Part shown: positions 33,427-48,296 of the stretch, piece by piece
Layout: each line of letters opens with the position of its first letter
Numbering within the stretch: the first letter of the stretch is position 1
Assembly: GCF_010093815.1 (NCBI RefSeq)
Contig: NW_022985549.1
Coordinates: 2,567,494-2,631,493 of the forward strand
Origin: Pseudovirgaria hyperparasitica
Lineage: Eukaryota > Ascomycota > Dothideomycetes > Acrospermales > Acrospermaceae
Length of the DNA: 64,000 nt
Reading direction: 5' to 3'
The notes under the pieces: generated by a model
The model's database searches: none
Told to the model about the DNA's origin: nothing
The model's input: the letters and a program-made list of their open reading frames with translations, nothing else
Program-made: the position numbers and the translations under genes

Positions 33427-36400
33427 TCATGACGAATCGACAACCTCCTTGAACCACTGCCTTAGTGCCATACTCAGCACTCCCGGCAACTCAGCCACGT
33501 CTCTTACAACAACATACCACCTGAATGCAAAAGTGTCCATGTACCTCTTCCACACGACCTTGCCATCATCTGTAAACTCCGGACTACGCAGGTCTAACAC
33601 ACTATCCTTGACCTCGTCGCCCGCACCCGAAGCCGCACTCGCACCCTGCGCCTTCCTTACAGCATCAACAATGACAAACACAATCATGATGCGCTCCTCC
33701 TGAGCTTGCCTTACGAGGCGCTGAATTTCCGCATGATTGTCATGATAGCCATCAGAAATGACAATGCCCAACTGCCACAAATCGGCGCCGGCTCCAGAGG
33801 CACGCAGGCGAGCATCGCGGAAGATGTCAATGCTCTGCTTTACCAGCTTTTTGACATCTGTACCCTTTTGCTGGAAGCCGAATTGTCGGAGCACGTCTGC
33901 ACCAGCTTCGCTGCTCCACGCGCGCTCAAAAGGATGTGCAATGCGCACTTCGCTTCCGAAGCTGACGACAGCTAACTCGCCTGCTTCCAGCATATTCAGT
34001 GCACGGCTCACCAGTGCCAGGGTTTCGAATGCAAGGTCCGTTGTACGGCGCTCCGCCATGGATTGGGAGTCGTCAAGCGCAAGCATGATCTGGTATGCGC
34101 GTTTTGACGGGAGAGAGCGGCGCAGCCAGATCTTGTCGCGTTTATATGAGGACGCGATATAGGGGATGATCCGCTTGAGGTTGAGACGTTTGCCAGTGCG
34201 AAAGTCGCCGCGAAGTTTAGTAGCTGTGGTAGGGGAGAGGATAAGGCGAAGCTGCTCAGTGAGGGACTGCGACAGGGGGCGGGTGGAGTTCTCGTGGTGC
34301 GACCAGAGGACGCGGGCTTCTTGAGCCGTGCGAAAGGTGTTTGAGGAATCGAGGTGGGTGGTTGAGAGTTGATATTCGATTGGTTCGATGTCATCTGCGT
34401 CTTCGTCGGGGTTTTCATCCTCGATTTGCATGTCGTCGTCAAAGCGGTCTCTGGGCTGGTTTGACTCACCAATAAAAGTATGAGGTTTGCCATCGCTTTC
34501 TCTGTCTTGAGTAAGATCATTCTTGTCCCTCTGGTTAGCGTCCTGCGGTGTTAGTTCGTCTTCTTCTTCTTCTTCTTCATCATCGACGTCCATGGCATAT
34601 TCGTCCTTCTTTTCCTCCTGAACGTTATCTGAAGGTAGTGCGAGATCCTCATTGATTGCTTTGGCTTGCTCCTCGGTGGCAGCTCCGAGCGCCTGAGCAT
34701 CGGCCTTAGCCTCGTCGTCAGGTAGATGCTCGAAGTCCGCGTCAGTCATGTCGACTTCCTTATCCTGGTCTGAACTTTCTTGGCACTGAAAGGAAGGATC
34801 AAGAATTTCGCGTTGTTGCTTGTACCAGCGCTCTATTGTGTCGCCAATCTTCTTGAATGCACGACTTTCCGCGCTTTCCTCGTCTTCGCCTCGCCCTGCG
34901 CCGTCAGTAATGTCGGCACGCTGCTCGGTACCCGCTTCGGTCGGCTGCTGACTTTCAGGCTCGGTAGTATCTCCCGAAGTACCTTCATTTTGATTTGCTG
35001 CAGCGCCAGTCGATGGATTCTGTTGGTCATGCTCCATGTCCATTGCATCTTGACCGGATCCAAGGTCGGCAGACTCGTGAGCAGCATGCTCGTTGTCTTT
35101 ATCTGGCAAGTCATGGACATCGTCCTGGTGTTGTTTAGGGCCTTCTTGCTCGTCTTCGACTTCTTCGAAATCAGTCTTGTCTTGTTCGTTGGTGAGCTCC
35201 TCTTCGGTTTCCTCCGGAGTGACAGTCGGATCCTCATTGTTTCCATCCATAGACTCGCCATCTTCCATGTCGTCGTCTACTTCCGGGAGGTCATTTTGGC
35301 ATTCTGCATCTGGTTGCTCCTCAGTATCGTCGAAGTCGTCAAATTCGCCCAGTCTGTCCGAGGCAGTATCAGATTTGTTGTCATCCATATTTAGATCGTC
35401 TGGAAGGTCAAGCTTTTCGGTCTCTTGCATATGAGGATCCATCTGCTCGACCTCATCTTGACCAATTGCTTCTAACTCTTCGTTGCCATCCTCCGCCTCA
35501 GACTCATCTTGATCTTCAGCCTCGTCTTTGAATTCTTCCCCCTTATTTTTGTCGTCGCTAGCTGCGACCTGCTCGTCCTTGTTTTCCGAACCATTTGCGT
35601 CCTCGCCGGCCTTTTCCTTATCATTGTCGTTGCCACTCTCATCCCACATCTTCTCATCGACTGTTGATGGTCCAAGGTCATCAACGTCGCCCACGTCATC
35701 CTCTATATCATCGTCCCCCTTATCGCTAGTCTCACTGTCGTCAGTGGCCTTCTCTTCGACATCACCAATCTCGCCCTCCATTTCTTGGTCTGCCATGTCG
35801 ACAGCGTCCTTTTCGTCCTCGATGTCATCATCTTTTTCGTTCTTATCGCCGGGCTCCTGGGCCAAATCAGCTAAATCCTCATCATCACCAATATCTTTGC
35901 TGATATCTTCCGCGCCCTCGCCTTCACCAAGACCAGTACCAGCTTCAAGTTTCTCGTTTTGTCCGCTCTTCTCATCAGACATCTCTGATGGGGTACAGAA
36001 ACCCTGAGTGCCAACCTGGATAAAAGATTTACTAAGATGATACAGCATCTGAGTCGTGATAGTGTGGAAATCAGTGTATTTGGTCAACAGCTCTGAACAA
36101 GAGTTACTGTATTGTCGGAACACAGGAAGAATAGATGATGTCAATGCGGCAATAATCGTGACTGAGTTGTCCGGAGCTGCATGTACAGTAAAGCGGGTAT
36201 ATGTTAGCCTGATTATGCCTTCGATACGATTGCAGACTTGCTGTAAACGCAGTGATTTCGTGATGTTCGCGAAGGCCTTATTGTGATTAACAAGCCAATT
36301 CTCATTGTCAGTAGCGAGTGATAGAGCTGGGAGACCACTTTCTACTTCTTCGACAGCGGCCAGCATGGCATCTGCAGTGTCAAGTATAGCACTTTGGGCA

Positions 36401-39400
36401 TCGCTTACATCCATCGAACTTTCCAAGCTCTCAACAATGTTTGGATTGACGTAATCCAAATTCGTATATGGAAGTACCTTATCGAGTATAGATTGCGTAG
36501 CTGGGTACTCACTACTCCATATGGCAAATGAGCTTTTGACATCGTCGAACAATTGTTGGATCTCAAGTGCAATGCTATCGTTGAGCGTCGTTGTAAGAGG
36601 AGCCGGAAGTTTCGCGCTAGCCTCGCATTGAGTAATTAGTGTCTTCGCTTTCCCACTAAAGTCACTGATGCCGTGAGTGACTGGAGCGAGATCTATTGTA
36701 CTCAGTTTGGACTGTATATCGATGAATGAGTTTGCGGTTTCAAGCATTGTTGAGAACCAGCAAAAGTTTCTGTGGAGCTCAACAAAAGATATACATCCTA
36801 TGGTCTCAGCTCGGACTTTGTATTCGTCTGGACGCCAGAGATTCTCGAGCTGATGAAGAGCTTCATTGAAACGAAAGTGGACATGAGAAGCATCAGATAT
36901 TGATTTGCGCTGTTGAATCGACATCTGCATGATACTTTCCAGGAGTGATTTGCTACGAGCTACTTCAGCTGGAGTAACATCACCAGAGTGCTCTCTGGTA
37001 ATATCTCTAACTTTAGGCATAGTCTGCAAAACTTTATGCAGGTAATATTCGGCACCGCCAGTGACGTCGCGGAACGAGTCAGGGAACGAGCCTAGCTGTG
37101 ATAAGATGATAGCAGTGCTTTCTTGTTGCAGCAAGATATTACCGCCGACATTGGAACTGAAACCCATCTTCCTAAGGTCTTTCAACACATCTACAAAAGC
37201 TCTGCGCTTTTGTGTCTTGAGATGTTTAACATTGTCAGTATTCTCCTTGGTAAGAGTGGCAGGTGTTTCTTTACGCAATCGGGCCGAGGTCGTATCGATG
37301 TCATCCAAAAAGGCTTCCAGTTTGCTACAGGCCACAGCCCCCGAGTCTCCTATAGTAGTTCGAGCCTGCATCTTAGCTACTGTTGAAGCCACAAATTTGA
37401 AGCGTGGAGCTCGATCATTCCATTCTGGTACTGATCTTAGTACAATTTTCAATGCTGCTTTATCCTCGGATTTGAGAATTTCGGACTGCTTCAATGGCAA
37501 GCCCTTGAGAGGAGGATCTTGTGAGATATCACTGATTATGATTGATGAAGCCGGTTGTCTAAGAATCGCGCGGAACTTTCGTACTACCTTTGACAGCTTC
37601 TGATGAGAACGCTTCGCGCTTTGGCGCAGGGCATCAATGTTGATGTCTTTCCAGCTTGCAAGTTGTATTGCCTTGTTGATCTCTTTCTCTAGAGGTTTTC
37701 GCAGGACTTGAATGCATTCTTGAATCGGTTTCTCGAAGCGCGAATAAAATCCTATAAAGTTGCCCAGCGCTATCGCAACAGTCGAGGATGTCGTATGGCT
37801 GCTAGACAAAGCTACCAAGTGAAGCTGTAATTGTCTGAGCAAGCTTAGGCGATGAGCATACTCTCCAATTGAGGTGGTTCTCATGTAGTTTTCGAGAGTC
37901 TTCAGCAGAGAGGTGGTAAATGTTTTTACAACTGAGGCATCGGAAGCGTCCAAGGACCTTGTTGATACGATTATGGTTTCATACGCGATGAACCACCAAC
38001 TTCTTGCTTCGTCGACACACTTGTCCTGCTCTTGGTCGAATAGTCTCGCCCATGTTCGAAGTTCAAGTCGCCTCCAGCCCACAATAAGGGAAGTGAGCCC
38101 ATCGTACAATGAGTCAGCACTGAATTCTCTACTTGTGATCTTTTGCCACTCGTTCATCACGCTGTGTATCTTTTCTGCTTTGGTAATCATCTTAGCCAGC
38201 GGGTCAATATGTTTAAATGATAGGGCTTCTCGACAATGCTCGATGACCTCTGACAAAGTTGCGTGCTCGGGCCAGACACTCTTTATCAGACGAAACCGTT
38301 TCACAATCTTCCCAAGAAGTGAATGAAATTTTGTAGCTTCAATGACATTGTGGTCATGATAGAAGTTATACCCCTTAAAATCTGGCTCGCCCTGTTCCAG
38401 CTCACAGGATCGTTTGTCCAATCCCAGCAGGATGAGTGGCATCATGTTTTGTGGTGTGTTCATTCTGGTAGTAGGAACATTCCGAGTATGTGCGATCATG
38501 GTCGAGATGTTGGAGATCATAGCTCGAATGGAACTTTGGGTGTCTCTGTTCTTTACGAATAGAGCGGCATGTATGCTAGCAAGTCTACTCGCGGACCCGC
38601 GGGGAGACTCGATTGGGTCCAGCGGAGGCGGGTCATGGACTACACCACCCTGCTCATAGTCTGGGAACAGGTCTGGGTCAGTCTCCTCCTCTTCAACATC
38701 TTTCTCTTTGTCACGATAAGTATAAAGACTTGTATCTGCAGCGTTCTTCTCTTGTTCTTTGCGAAGGAGCTCCTTCCAAGCTAAATATAGACGATCGAAA
38801 ATGTGCTCTATCAGTTCATTTGTAGCCGAAGATCGCCGAAAGCTTTGTTCGATAGCGCCTTCAACTTGTAGTGCTTCCAGCATACAATGTAAGCTAATCA
38901 TGGATGCTGTTTGGACAAGTTCGGCATCCAGCAGTCTTCTTCGAGAAGTAATGAAAGGCGTCATATTCCAAACGTGGTTGATCGGATCCGTTTCTGTACT
39001 GGACTGGTCTCGAGAAGACACCTGGAATAAAGTGATACCAATCTTGAGACAGGACAGGAAACCAACAACTGGTGTGGTGAGATCATCGTAATGACGGAAC
39101 CCGCGAGTAAGTCGGTGGCTAATCTGTGACAAGTTTTGGAGCAAGTTGTCATCAGCTGTCGCCAGGGTTTCAAGGCCATTTGTCTCAATTCGTCGGAGAA
39201 CAACCAGGAGGTTGTTGAACTCTCCCTGAAGATTGTCTGATTCTGGGTGATTTGGTCGAATGATCGGTACAGCTACCGGTTCCTTACCAAGATCGGACAA
39301 TTGGCGCTCGATGTGGCGGATGCGGAGTGTTGAAATCTGGCCCGTGCATAGAGATTCAAATTCGACGAGTGCCTGTCTGGCTCGTTGGAGACTCTGCTGT

Positions 39401-42400
39401 CGATGAAAGTAGAAGTCTCGTTCGATCATGGGCTTGAGCGCCGGGTCAAAGGTGATGTTCGGCGTGAAAAGCAAAAGCGCCTCAAAGGCGATCTTGACCC
39501 ATATCTCTGCTGAAGCACGGGATCGGGCTGCAGGGGTGTCGTATTGACCCTTGAGATAGCGATCGGCTTCTTGCAAGACAGATGCAAGTCTTTTCAATTG
39601 GGGTTCAAGAACATTGGCCAGCAGCTCTAACGAATTACACTCAAAATAGTCCGAGTGTGCAGCCAGCAAGGCTTGGGAGATGTCCCCTAAGTAGGAGTCC
39701 AAAACAGCGACTTGGTCTTTCATCAATATCGACGACTTGGAGATGAGCACATCACATAAGACAGCAATCTCTCTCCTAGTACGGGCCATTCCTGCCAGAT
39801 TAGTGAACTCTTTTTGCTCCCTGTAGCTTGTTAGATTACATGAGTATCTTTCGAATGAGAGAACCTACAAAGCAACGATCAATGTTTCATATGAGCTGTC
39901 AGTGAGAGCCGGGATTGGAGAAGTATGGTCACTTAGATCAGCATAGTCAATCAGACGCTGGAGCTTGACAGCAATGGAATGACCGGAACGATTAGGTTTT
40001 GTTGGCTGTTGGGCAAGCATAGATGTCACAGCAAGCCTGATGGCAGTCTCATCTTGTTCACCGTCCGCAATTCGAAGTTTCTGACTGATAAGGTAAAAGA
40101 AGCCTCGAAAGGAAGGTGTTTCTTGAATATCAGTATCGGAATCCATGGTTTGCAAAGAGTTCAAAAGCCCAGTAACGCCCTTACGTATTATTAGTAAGAC
40201 AAACATTTGATGAGTGTTCTATTCTTACCATCAGTAGACCTTCTGGGTTTGTTCCTTGTGTAGCGACAAGATCCATTGCCTGTGAGAGAGACGCACGAGT
40301 TCTAGCGAGCTCAAACAGCTCACCAGACGAGCGATATGAAGCGTAATCGTACTGTTCCGCGACTTTCTCTAGCTTGAGAGTGCTTGTGAGTAATTCAGAA
40401 GAAGTCGGCGTGGCCGGTCTAAACGACTGCCACAGGCGCTCCATGCTGAATCCAGATGTAAGTTTGCTGCTCTGGTCGAAGTTAGAAAGCTCGGACAGGA
40501 GCGCCGCCTGGAGCTCCCGGTGTGGCATGTTTTGACTAGGCTGGGATTGAGATAGATGTCGGAGCATAGAGAACAACACGTTGATCCTCGTCATATCTGG
40601 CCTATTGTGCTCAATTGTCTCCGTGATGGACCACCAAACGAGTACGAGAGAACGGACGAAACTCAAGTCCTTGATGACTAGTATCAGAAACACTATCTTT
40701 GATTGAAGGAAAGGTAACATACAATGTTTAGGTCTCCAATCCGAAGTGCAGTCTCAATGTATCTCGCGGCGTGGTTGGGAATAGACGACACAAAAATGTG
40801 AATGTTCTTCATCAGTAGTTTCAAGGCCCCATGCCAAATCCTAGTTGGTAGTGCTTGGAGCTGGCGTTTCATAGCCACAATATCTCCACATAGAACGAGT
40901 GAATGGTCGATGAATTCTGCCTGCTCCATTGTATCTGAATCAATACGACATAGTAGCTCGTTGTTCATTGGATGTATGGACTAGTCTTCGTTAGTACAGG
41001 CGGCAACTTGTTAATAAGATCACCCACTTGCGCATGTAGATCAAGAACCGACACATTCAAGTTGCGCTGCACGCTCTCATAATATGCCCGAACCTTGGGC
41101 AATATGCTGGACACATATGGGCTATCCGTGAAAGTCATCATGGACCACGCTTTGGAAAGACAAAGAATATCCTTGCTGCTCGAATTTCTCGACGATGATT
41201 CGTTCGAGATTGACGGAGACGTAACGGGTGCCAGAACACCTATAGATAAGTCTTCATGTTCATCACCGAAGAATCCACTGCCAGAGGACAACGTGGTCCG
41301 AACAAGACCGATGGTAAGTTGCTCACCAAAGCTACCAGCCCGTGACATGTCATCGAGAGACAAATGACCCATTGCAATATCGATCATGTTTGCAGTATTG
41401 TTGACTGATTCCAAAGCCGCAATTGCATGGCGAAAGCGGTACACTGATGAATCATTCCTGTAATGAGGCGCATGTGCAAGACCTCCGTCATTGCACGGCT
41501 TCTGATGCGATAGAATGAAAAGTTCAATAGCACGATTCCGCATGGCCCGAGATAGTTCGCCATATTTTGGGTCAACAGTCATGAAGATCCGGAAATCAGG
41601 ATGTGGCTTCACAATTCGAGCCTCGCCGCTATCAGAACTGTGTTCGTTGATTATCAGGTAGCCATCAGGCTCAAGGAGTGAGTTGAGCCGGTCTAGGACA
41701 GAACTACTACAGAAGTTTGCATTGTCAAGGACGAGCCAGTGGCCCTGTTCAATAGCGTCTATGAGGACACCATCAACCCACTTGAACTGCGGACCCTCTG
41801 GTGTCGAAGAGGTCTCGATTGCAAGTTCGACTTCAGTATAAAGATTTCGTATTTGAGGCTCTGTGATTTCGTCGCCAATGAGGGACAGTGACTGCAAGAC
41901 TTCTTTAAGAGTCACTTCTGATGAGCATCGACAGAGACGCAAGAAATGCGGTAAAAGCTCCGACTTCACTGGCGAGCTGACTAAGACTTCTATCAACAAG
42001 CCTCGAACGACCCGAGAAACTTGATCCCGAAGACGATTAACAGTTCTGGAGCGATCTACCTGTTCGTAGCCTCCGACGAGATCCATTGCATCGATGTCTG
42101 GGGTCATCGGGAAGGTTATTAATCTTGCACCAGCTGTAGAAGCAAGATGATTCAAAAGAAAGGACTTGCCGCTACCAGTCTGACCAACGAGAATCACAGG
42201 CCATCTCTGTTGAACGCTGATCATCAGGGATTCTAGAACTGGCAGCTTGTCAACGTCTACAGCCATCTGAAAACAAGTCGAATGCGGTATATCAATCTTT
42301 TTTCGGGTGGTGGTACCTAGTCCGACTTGATATGTCATGCAACTGAGATTGTGATAGAATGATCGGGGGGAAACTCGACCTAATCCAGTCTTTTTATACA

Positions 42401-45400
42401 GTGCTAGTAAAGACTCGCGATCTGTAGATGATCGGAACCGAAGAGTAAAGACAGTGTCGAGGTAGTCGCGGACAGATCCAGTGCCAAGTAGTCCGATTTT
42501 TGTTGTAATGAGATGCATCCAGCGCAGCGTATCACGGATATTGAATTCCCAGGGGCTGCCTTGCGTACCGAAGCTGCGATAAACAGCAACTTCCTTTTCG
42601 AGTTCTGACACAAATGTGATCAGGAGACTCATCTTCTCTTCATTGGCATGAGGGAAGGTCTGCTTGCTAATTAATTTCAGGTCTATGCCAGTGAGCACAT
42701 CAGCATATACTACGGTAAATCGATTGACAAAAGAGGCAGGTAGACCTTTCCGACCACCACCTTGATGATGAGGGTTCTGGGCAGCAAACAGACGAAAGTT
42801 TGCATGGCGTTTAAAAGTCTGATCGAGCTCCGAGATGTACACTTCTCCTCTGTGGTCAAGACAGGCGTTAAGACCTTCTAAAATGGACTGGGAAGCTAAG
42901 TTCATCTCATCGAGCAAAACCCATGTGCCCTCTTTCATCGCCTTTAAGAACGGCGCATCCTGCCATGCGAACTTTCCAGCAGCTTCGCCCTCGACGGGAA
43001 CATCGGTACCAAAAAGATCGACGAGGTCTGTTTGCTCAGATAGGTTGATCCTTGTCAAAGGTACACCGACCGATCTAGCCATGGCCACAATCAGCGTTGT
43101 TTTTCCAACACCTGGATTACCTTCGAGAAGAACGGGTTTCGATAGCTGCAGTGCACGAGCGATCCTCATGGCGTTTTTCCTTGTCGTTGGCGCGTTGAAC
43201 CCAAAGGTTGAGTCCATATTCACGCAGGTTCTCTTGGCTAAGCTAAAAGCTCCAAAGGTCATCAGTTGTTCGTCGTCGCTAATTGTTGATGCGTCATAGA
43301 TGGAATCATCAAAATCTGTGTCGAGTAAAGATCCCAACTTCAAGAAACAGGTTCTCCTCTCATCCTCAATCGAAACAGCAGACATTGCCAGCATCGCAGA
43401 TGGATTAGCGCCGAGGGTATCAATGTAAACCAGTGCCGCACCATGGACAATAGCAACGAGCAGTGGTAGAGAACAAGTTGTTATAGTGTTGTTGATGAAC
43501 GAGGCCCAGGAGAGCATGTCACGTATGGACACAGTCGACGTCGCGGATGTAGTGTACTTATTAGCAAACCACTGTGCGAAGGACACAAGCGCACTCGCAT
43601 GTGCCACAGCAGCAGATGCCAGCTTCATTTTGATAATTTGCAGAATATCTTCTGTGTCCGACAACGGAGGTACCCAGATTTCTGTAAAACGATTGCGTAA
43701 AGCTGGTGAGAGCTCTTTCTTGCCGTAGTCACCTCCTGGATTCATTGTGGCCATGAACTGGAAGTCGTGACTTGCTACAATCAAGGACTCATTAGTACCT
43801 TTCTCCGCAAGCAACAGCGTCCTTTCGGATTCGAGAACGCTGTTGAGGCGCTCTAGCACCGAGTCGTCGGCTAGTGAGATCTCATCGAGCAGGAAAAACT
43901 GGCCACTTTTCATAGCAGTAACAAGAGATCCATCGACCCATTCGAATAGAGCAGCAGACTTGGTAGATAGATGCGCGATTTCCTTCTGAATCTTCGGTTC
44001 GACCATGGCGCGCTCTTGTGAAGACAGAGTATTGTACCTATGTAACATAGTACCGAGAGTGTTGTCCAGCTGACCAGTGATTGGTGTCAAAGCTTGTGCT
44101 AACAATTCCAGGAGAGCTTCTTCGATTGCGGCTCGGTTTCGCACCGGACGTTGTGATCCTATGAGATCACTAGTCTCAGTATTCTGATGTGCGTTGACAA
44201 TATGAAGTTGTTTCTCGCAAGCATTTGCAAAGATTTGGCAAACAGTCGTCTTGCCGCATCCGGTCTCACCAACAAGTAGAACAGGTTCATGGTTTCGTAA
44301 AGCTTGAGCAAGCAGTGTGTACAAACGGCGCATGGACTGGGTCCAAACTACGCCGTCGACCCGCGGAAACTTTTGTGGTAAATCGTCTACAGAACCATAT
44401 AATGTAATTTCATTGATCTGTACGCGTGCACCATTCTTGCTCATAACTTTCTCTATGATTTCTTTCACCGCTGTTCTCTCTTCAATTTTCCTGACACGCT
44501 CGGCCAAAAGCATATACCCGTTGGTGGCCAGGTCTTGGATTGTTTCCGCCTCACGCAATGCCCAACGAAAGAGGTCTCGAAGGGTAGCGAAACTCTTTTG
44601 CTCGAATATACGTTCTTCTTGACGAAGTAGAGAGAGCTCCTTGTAGACAGCTACGATCCGCTTACACCACGACTCCGGGACATGCGTTCGTCTATGGAGA
44701 ATCTCTGTGAGCTCCTCTACCGGTATGTCGTCGAAGTGAAGTTCCAAAAACCGGTTTCGAAAAGCACGCGATAACACTTTTCGCCCGCCATATAGTCCTG
44801 CCGGATTCTGGGTTGCAAATAGCATAAAGTTTTCGTGCGGTCGGACGACTTCTTGAGTCTCCGGTAGAAGCAATTCGCGATTATCGTCCAGTAGCCGATT
44901 GAGGGCCTCAAGAACATCTGTTGGCGCCAGATTCAGTTCATCAAGGACCATCCAATGGCCTTCGCGCAAAGCCTTGACCAAAATTCCCTCTTCAAAGCGG
45001 AGACCACCTTCTGAAGACACATATGTCCCTAGATACTCCTGCAAGTCTGTGTGCTCGTGGTTGTTAATCCGGACAAATTGGTTCCCAGTTCGTTTTGCCA
45101 AATACTCAATCATACTGGTCTTGCCGGAGGATGTCGGTCCTTGGATTAAAATCGGATACTTGTTGGTTGAGGTTGCCCTGATCAAATTGTTCAGATTTCG
45201 CTGGACAAAGGGCGTGATGATGTAGTGAGGTTGCTGTGCTTCCGGAATGGGCCCTCGAGGCAGCCAATGATGGCCTAATTGCAAGTAATGTCGATGATCG
45301 ATGGGGGCTTGTAACGACCGTTGAAGTTCTGATCGAGCATTCCCGTGTTGACGAAGTAGGTGCTTTTCGATCAATGGCGCTACGAGACTCTCTGACTTAC

Positions 45401-48296
45401 CATCAAGAAGTGTGCAGAAGCTCATATGAAAGCCTTCATATAGTGCTCGTTCACGTTTACAACGACCGGTCATATCTCGCGCGTAGGTCAGCGTCCTAGT
45501 CAACGTTCGTAGGCTGAAATGCGGCTTCTGGTCCGCACCATCGACCAGGAGGTTCTTTCTGACGAGATCTTGTATTTCTCTGTATAGCGAAGTAACATCG
45601 GCAACAATGCGCTTTGAGTTGGGCTCATTAGTCCCAAGATACGTCTCTACAACGCTGCGCAGGCTCTTGTCGTCGGCATCTGGACTGTCCACGTATAGCT
45701 CGGTGAAGCGCGATCGTATTCCAGGTGGAAGATCCTTCTTTCCCACGTCAGTAGCGGGATTCATGGCAGCGAAAATCCGAAAATCCGGATGAGCCACTAC
45801 GCGCTGTGCATTACCCGTCTCCGTGAGTAGAACAGAGGGTTCCGTATCTGACTCGAAGAGATCTGCCAAAGCCTCAAGCGTGTCGGGCGAAGCCAGGTTG
45901 ATTTCGTCGAGTAAGATCCAGTCTCCGTTTCGTACAGCTCTTACGATGTTGCCCTCCTGAAAAGCGAAAGCAAAAGCTCCCGAGCCTTTTGATATTCTCG
46001 ATTCGAGTAAGGTAAGATTGGATGAGAATTTATTCCAGCGAGATTCCGGAAAAGCCGAAGTACCACAATCTAATCTGCGTTTCTTGGATGGCTGCTCTTC
46101 TCGATCACATCCTATCTTTTCGCGATATGTATTGACCATGCGCAAGGCATCGCGCCATTGGGCACAAACAGCAGTCCATTTACCTTTAGCCATTCGCTTG
46201 GCCAAAATGTCCATGAACTTTCCATTATTTGTTCTGCGTGAGAAGGTCATCCCGAACAACTCGTCAAATTCATCTTTTAAGGGGATAAAGAGGCTGCGAA
46301 TATTAACGGGCTTAAAACCACCGAGAAGATCGCCACTCTCACTTTGCTGGCACAAATTGAAGACGACTAGTTTCCGGCCTAGCTGACTTGCCATGTATTG
46401 AATACATGTTGTTTTGCCCGTGCCTGTCTCTCCGACGAGTAGCAGGGGCTCTTTGCACTCAACTGCTCGTCCTAATTTCTCGAGTAGACGTAATGTATGA
46501 CCATTTGTTGAGAAAGGAGTCATTTCACCCTTCACCGTGATCTTGAACCCTTTTCTCCGATCAAGAGTGACCCTGCCAACTTGAAAACTGGAGTTACCAA
46601 GATGATGCGAGATCTCTCGATGTAGTAGTAGATGGTCTCGTCTCTGGGAATCTATGTGCAGCTCTTTAGCTACGCATGTCATAAGGCTTAGTCGACTTTG
46701 CTGTTCTTGAAAACTGCCAGCGAATGAATCGAATGCTTCCAGAAACATGCCATCTTTTTGTTGGGCAGTAACACGTGCTCCGTCCGTGAGCGACAATGAC
46801 ATACGTCGACACCATTTGAAAAGATCCCGAGGTGTGACAGCTCGTGATCTTGCGAGCTGATCAGTATGCGCGACTTCCAAGCGTTCTGTGCTGATTTTTG
46901 TGTAGATGCTGATGATTGCTTCGACGTGGCCCTGCAACTTCGGAAATCTTGTAGTAACAATAGTCCTGAGCTCGTTAAGAGATAGTGATTCCACTCGTAC
47001 CGTAGACCAGAGTCTCGATCCGATAATAGCTTTGGAGGTAACTTCTTCACCTTTCATGTTTTTATTGCTGCGCATAGTAGCAATGATCTTGAACCCGCGG
47101 GGAGCGACGATCCTCTCGCCACGGCTTGGAATGAGTAGTTCTCCTCTTTCGATGAGGGGCAGGAAAGTACTGAGAATCTCATTTGGGGCTCGATCGAGAT
47201 CTTCAATCAAAATCCAGCGGCCTTCTCTCACTGCAGTCGTGAGTATACCCGGTGTCCATTCGAAGGAACCAGGGTCTGCACCAGTGGTATACATGCCAAT
47301 CAGAAGTTTGGCATCACTCTGTTCATTTAGATGCAAAGTGACCATGGAATTCAGTTTACCTAATTGTGTTGCAAGGTGTCGGACAAGTAGCGTTTTTCCC
47401 GAGCCAGGAAGTCCGGTCAAAAGAACAGCATTTGAAATGGTCAAAGTGCGCGCAAGTTTTCTAAGATTTGCTACTGTCGATAATGTTCGTACAAGGGTAC
47501 TTGGAGATGCAGGACCATTAGTCGCAGAGAGACGTGGTAATAGGACGCCATCGATATCGCAACATTGATCGGAAAGAGAGTTCCCTGCGACTGACACCAC
47601 ACTATCATCTTCGCGTTGTTTCTTCGACCGAGCATGCGCAATCCCTTTGTGTCGCTGCTCCTCCCACAAGCTCAGGAACCAATAGTCGATCCGAAGACCT
47701 TCCCACTCGCCTTCAATGACCTCTTTCCCGACATATCGTAACACCATTTCTTGAGTTGAAGCATCTGCCGCATACAGATAAAGACAGAGTATCCGAACGG
47801 TCAGGTAACGAACGGGTCGGCTTGGATTTGAGAGGAGTACCTGGAGCCGAGCAGGCTGTAAATACCGCGCGAAGGTACAATTATCAAACGCGAGCAGTCG
47901 AAAGACTCCTAGTAAGTGTTCACATAATTGCGACTCGGGTATCGCTGGAGCAATTGCTTCTTCAAGCTCCGAAGGGAGTATGTCTAGGAGTCCTTCGAAA
48001 AGTGCCTGCGAGAATTGAGATTCTGCGAGTTCGGAAAGGTGAGGTGCGAAAGGTAATATCCGCGCAAATGCTGCTATTTTCGTAGTCGAGGTGGTATCAT
48101 GAGCGAGCCATCGTGAGCATAGTTCTGGGAACAAGTGCTCGTATCGGGCAAAGATGTGATCGGTTTGCTGGGGCTCAAGAGCTTTCAATGCTAGTGTCGC
48201 AAGGGTCTCCGAGGAAAGAGAGCCTGGATATGAGAGCTCCATGATTTGTTGGAGCTTCGAATCTACAAATTCATGACGTTCTATGTTAGTGTGCAT
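33427..48296 (-). CDS. MDN1: Midasin (Rea1), AAA+ ATPase of 60S ribosome assembly
   Basis: Exons 41028-48296, 40723-40980, 40229-40669, 39869-40179 and 33427-39820 encode about 4,890 residues. The start at 48296 is the first ATG. The frame extends 66 bases further, but only to a TTG. Six AAA+ modules are seen by their Walker A loops: GLPGSGKTLL (~295), GETGTGKTTC (~620), GPTSSGKTSM (~1052), GETGCGKTTV (~1342), GNPGVGKTTL (~1725) and GQTGSGKSFL (~2037). A long helical linker, an Asp/Glu-rich region (~4030-4520) and a C-terminal MIDAS domain with DDSQS (~4672) follow. Midasin is a dynein-like remodeller. Its MIDAS grips Ytm1 and Rsa4 and pulls assembly factors off pre-60S particles. All introns are 47-53 bp. 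Confidence 0.96.
34550..36000 (-). other. Asp/Glu-rich flexible region of midasin
   Basis: A roughly 480-residue stretch is dominated by aspartate, glutamate, lysine and asparagine, with small codon runs such as six consecutive glutamates near 34560. It matches the D/E-rich tether found between linker and MIDAS in all midasins. Antisense frames over it are compositional artefacts. Confidence 0.85.

Noticed and set aside
34780-36007. Long plus-strand frames over the midasin acidic region
   Set aside because: Antisense of Asp/Glu codons gives serine- and leucine-rich artefacts. The sense strand is clearly coding.
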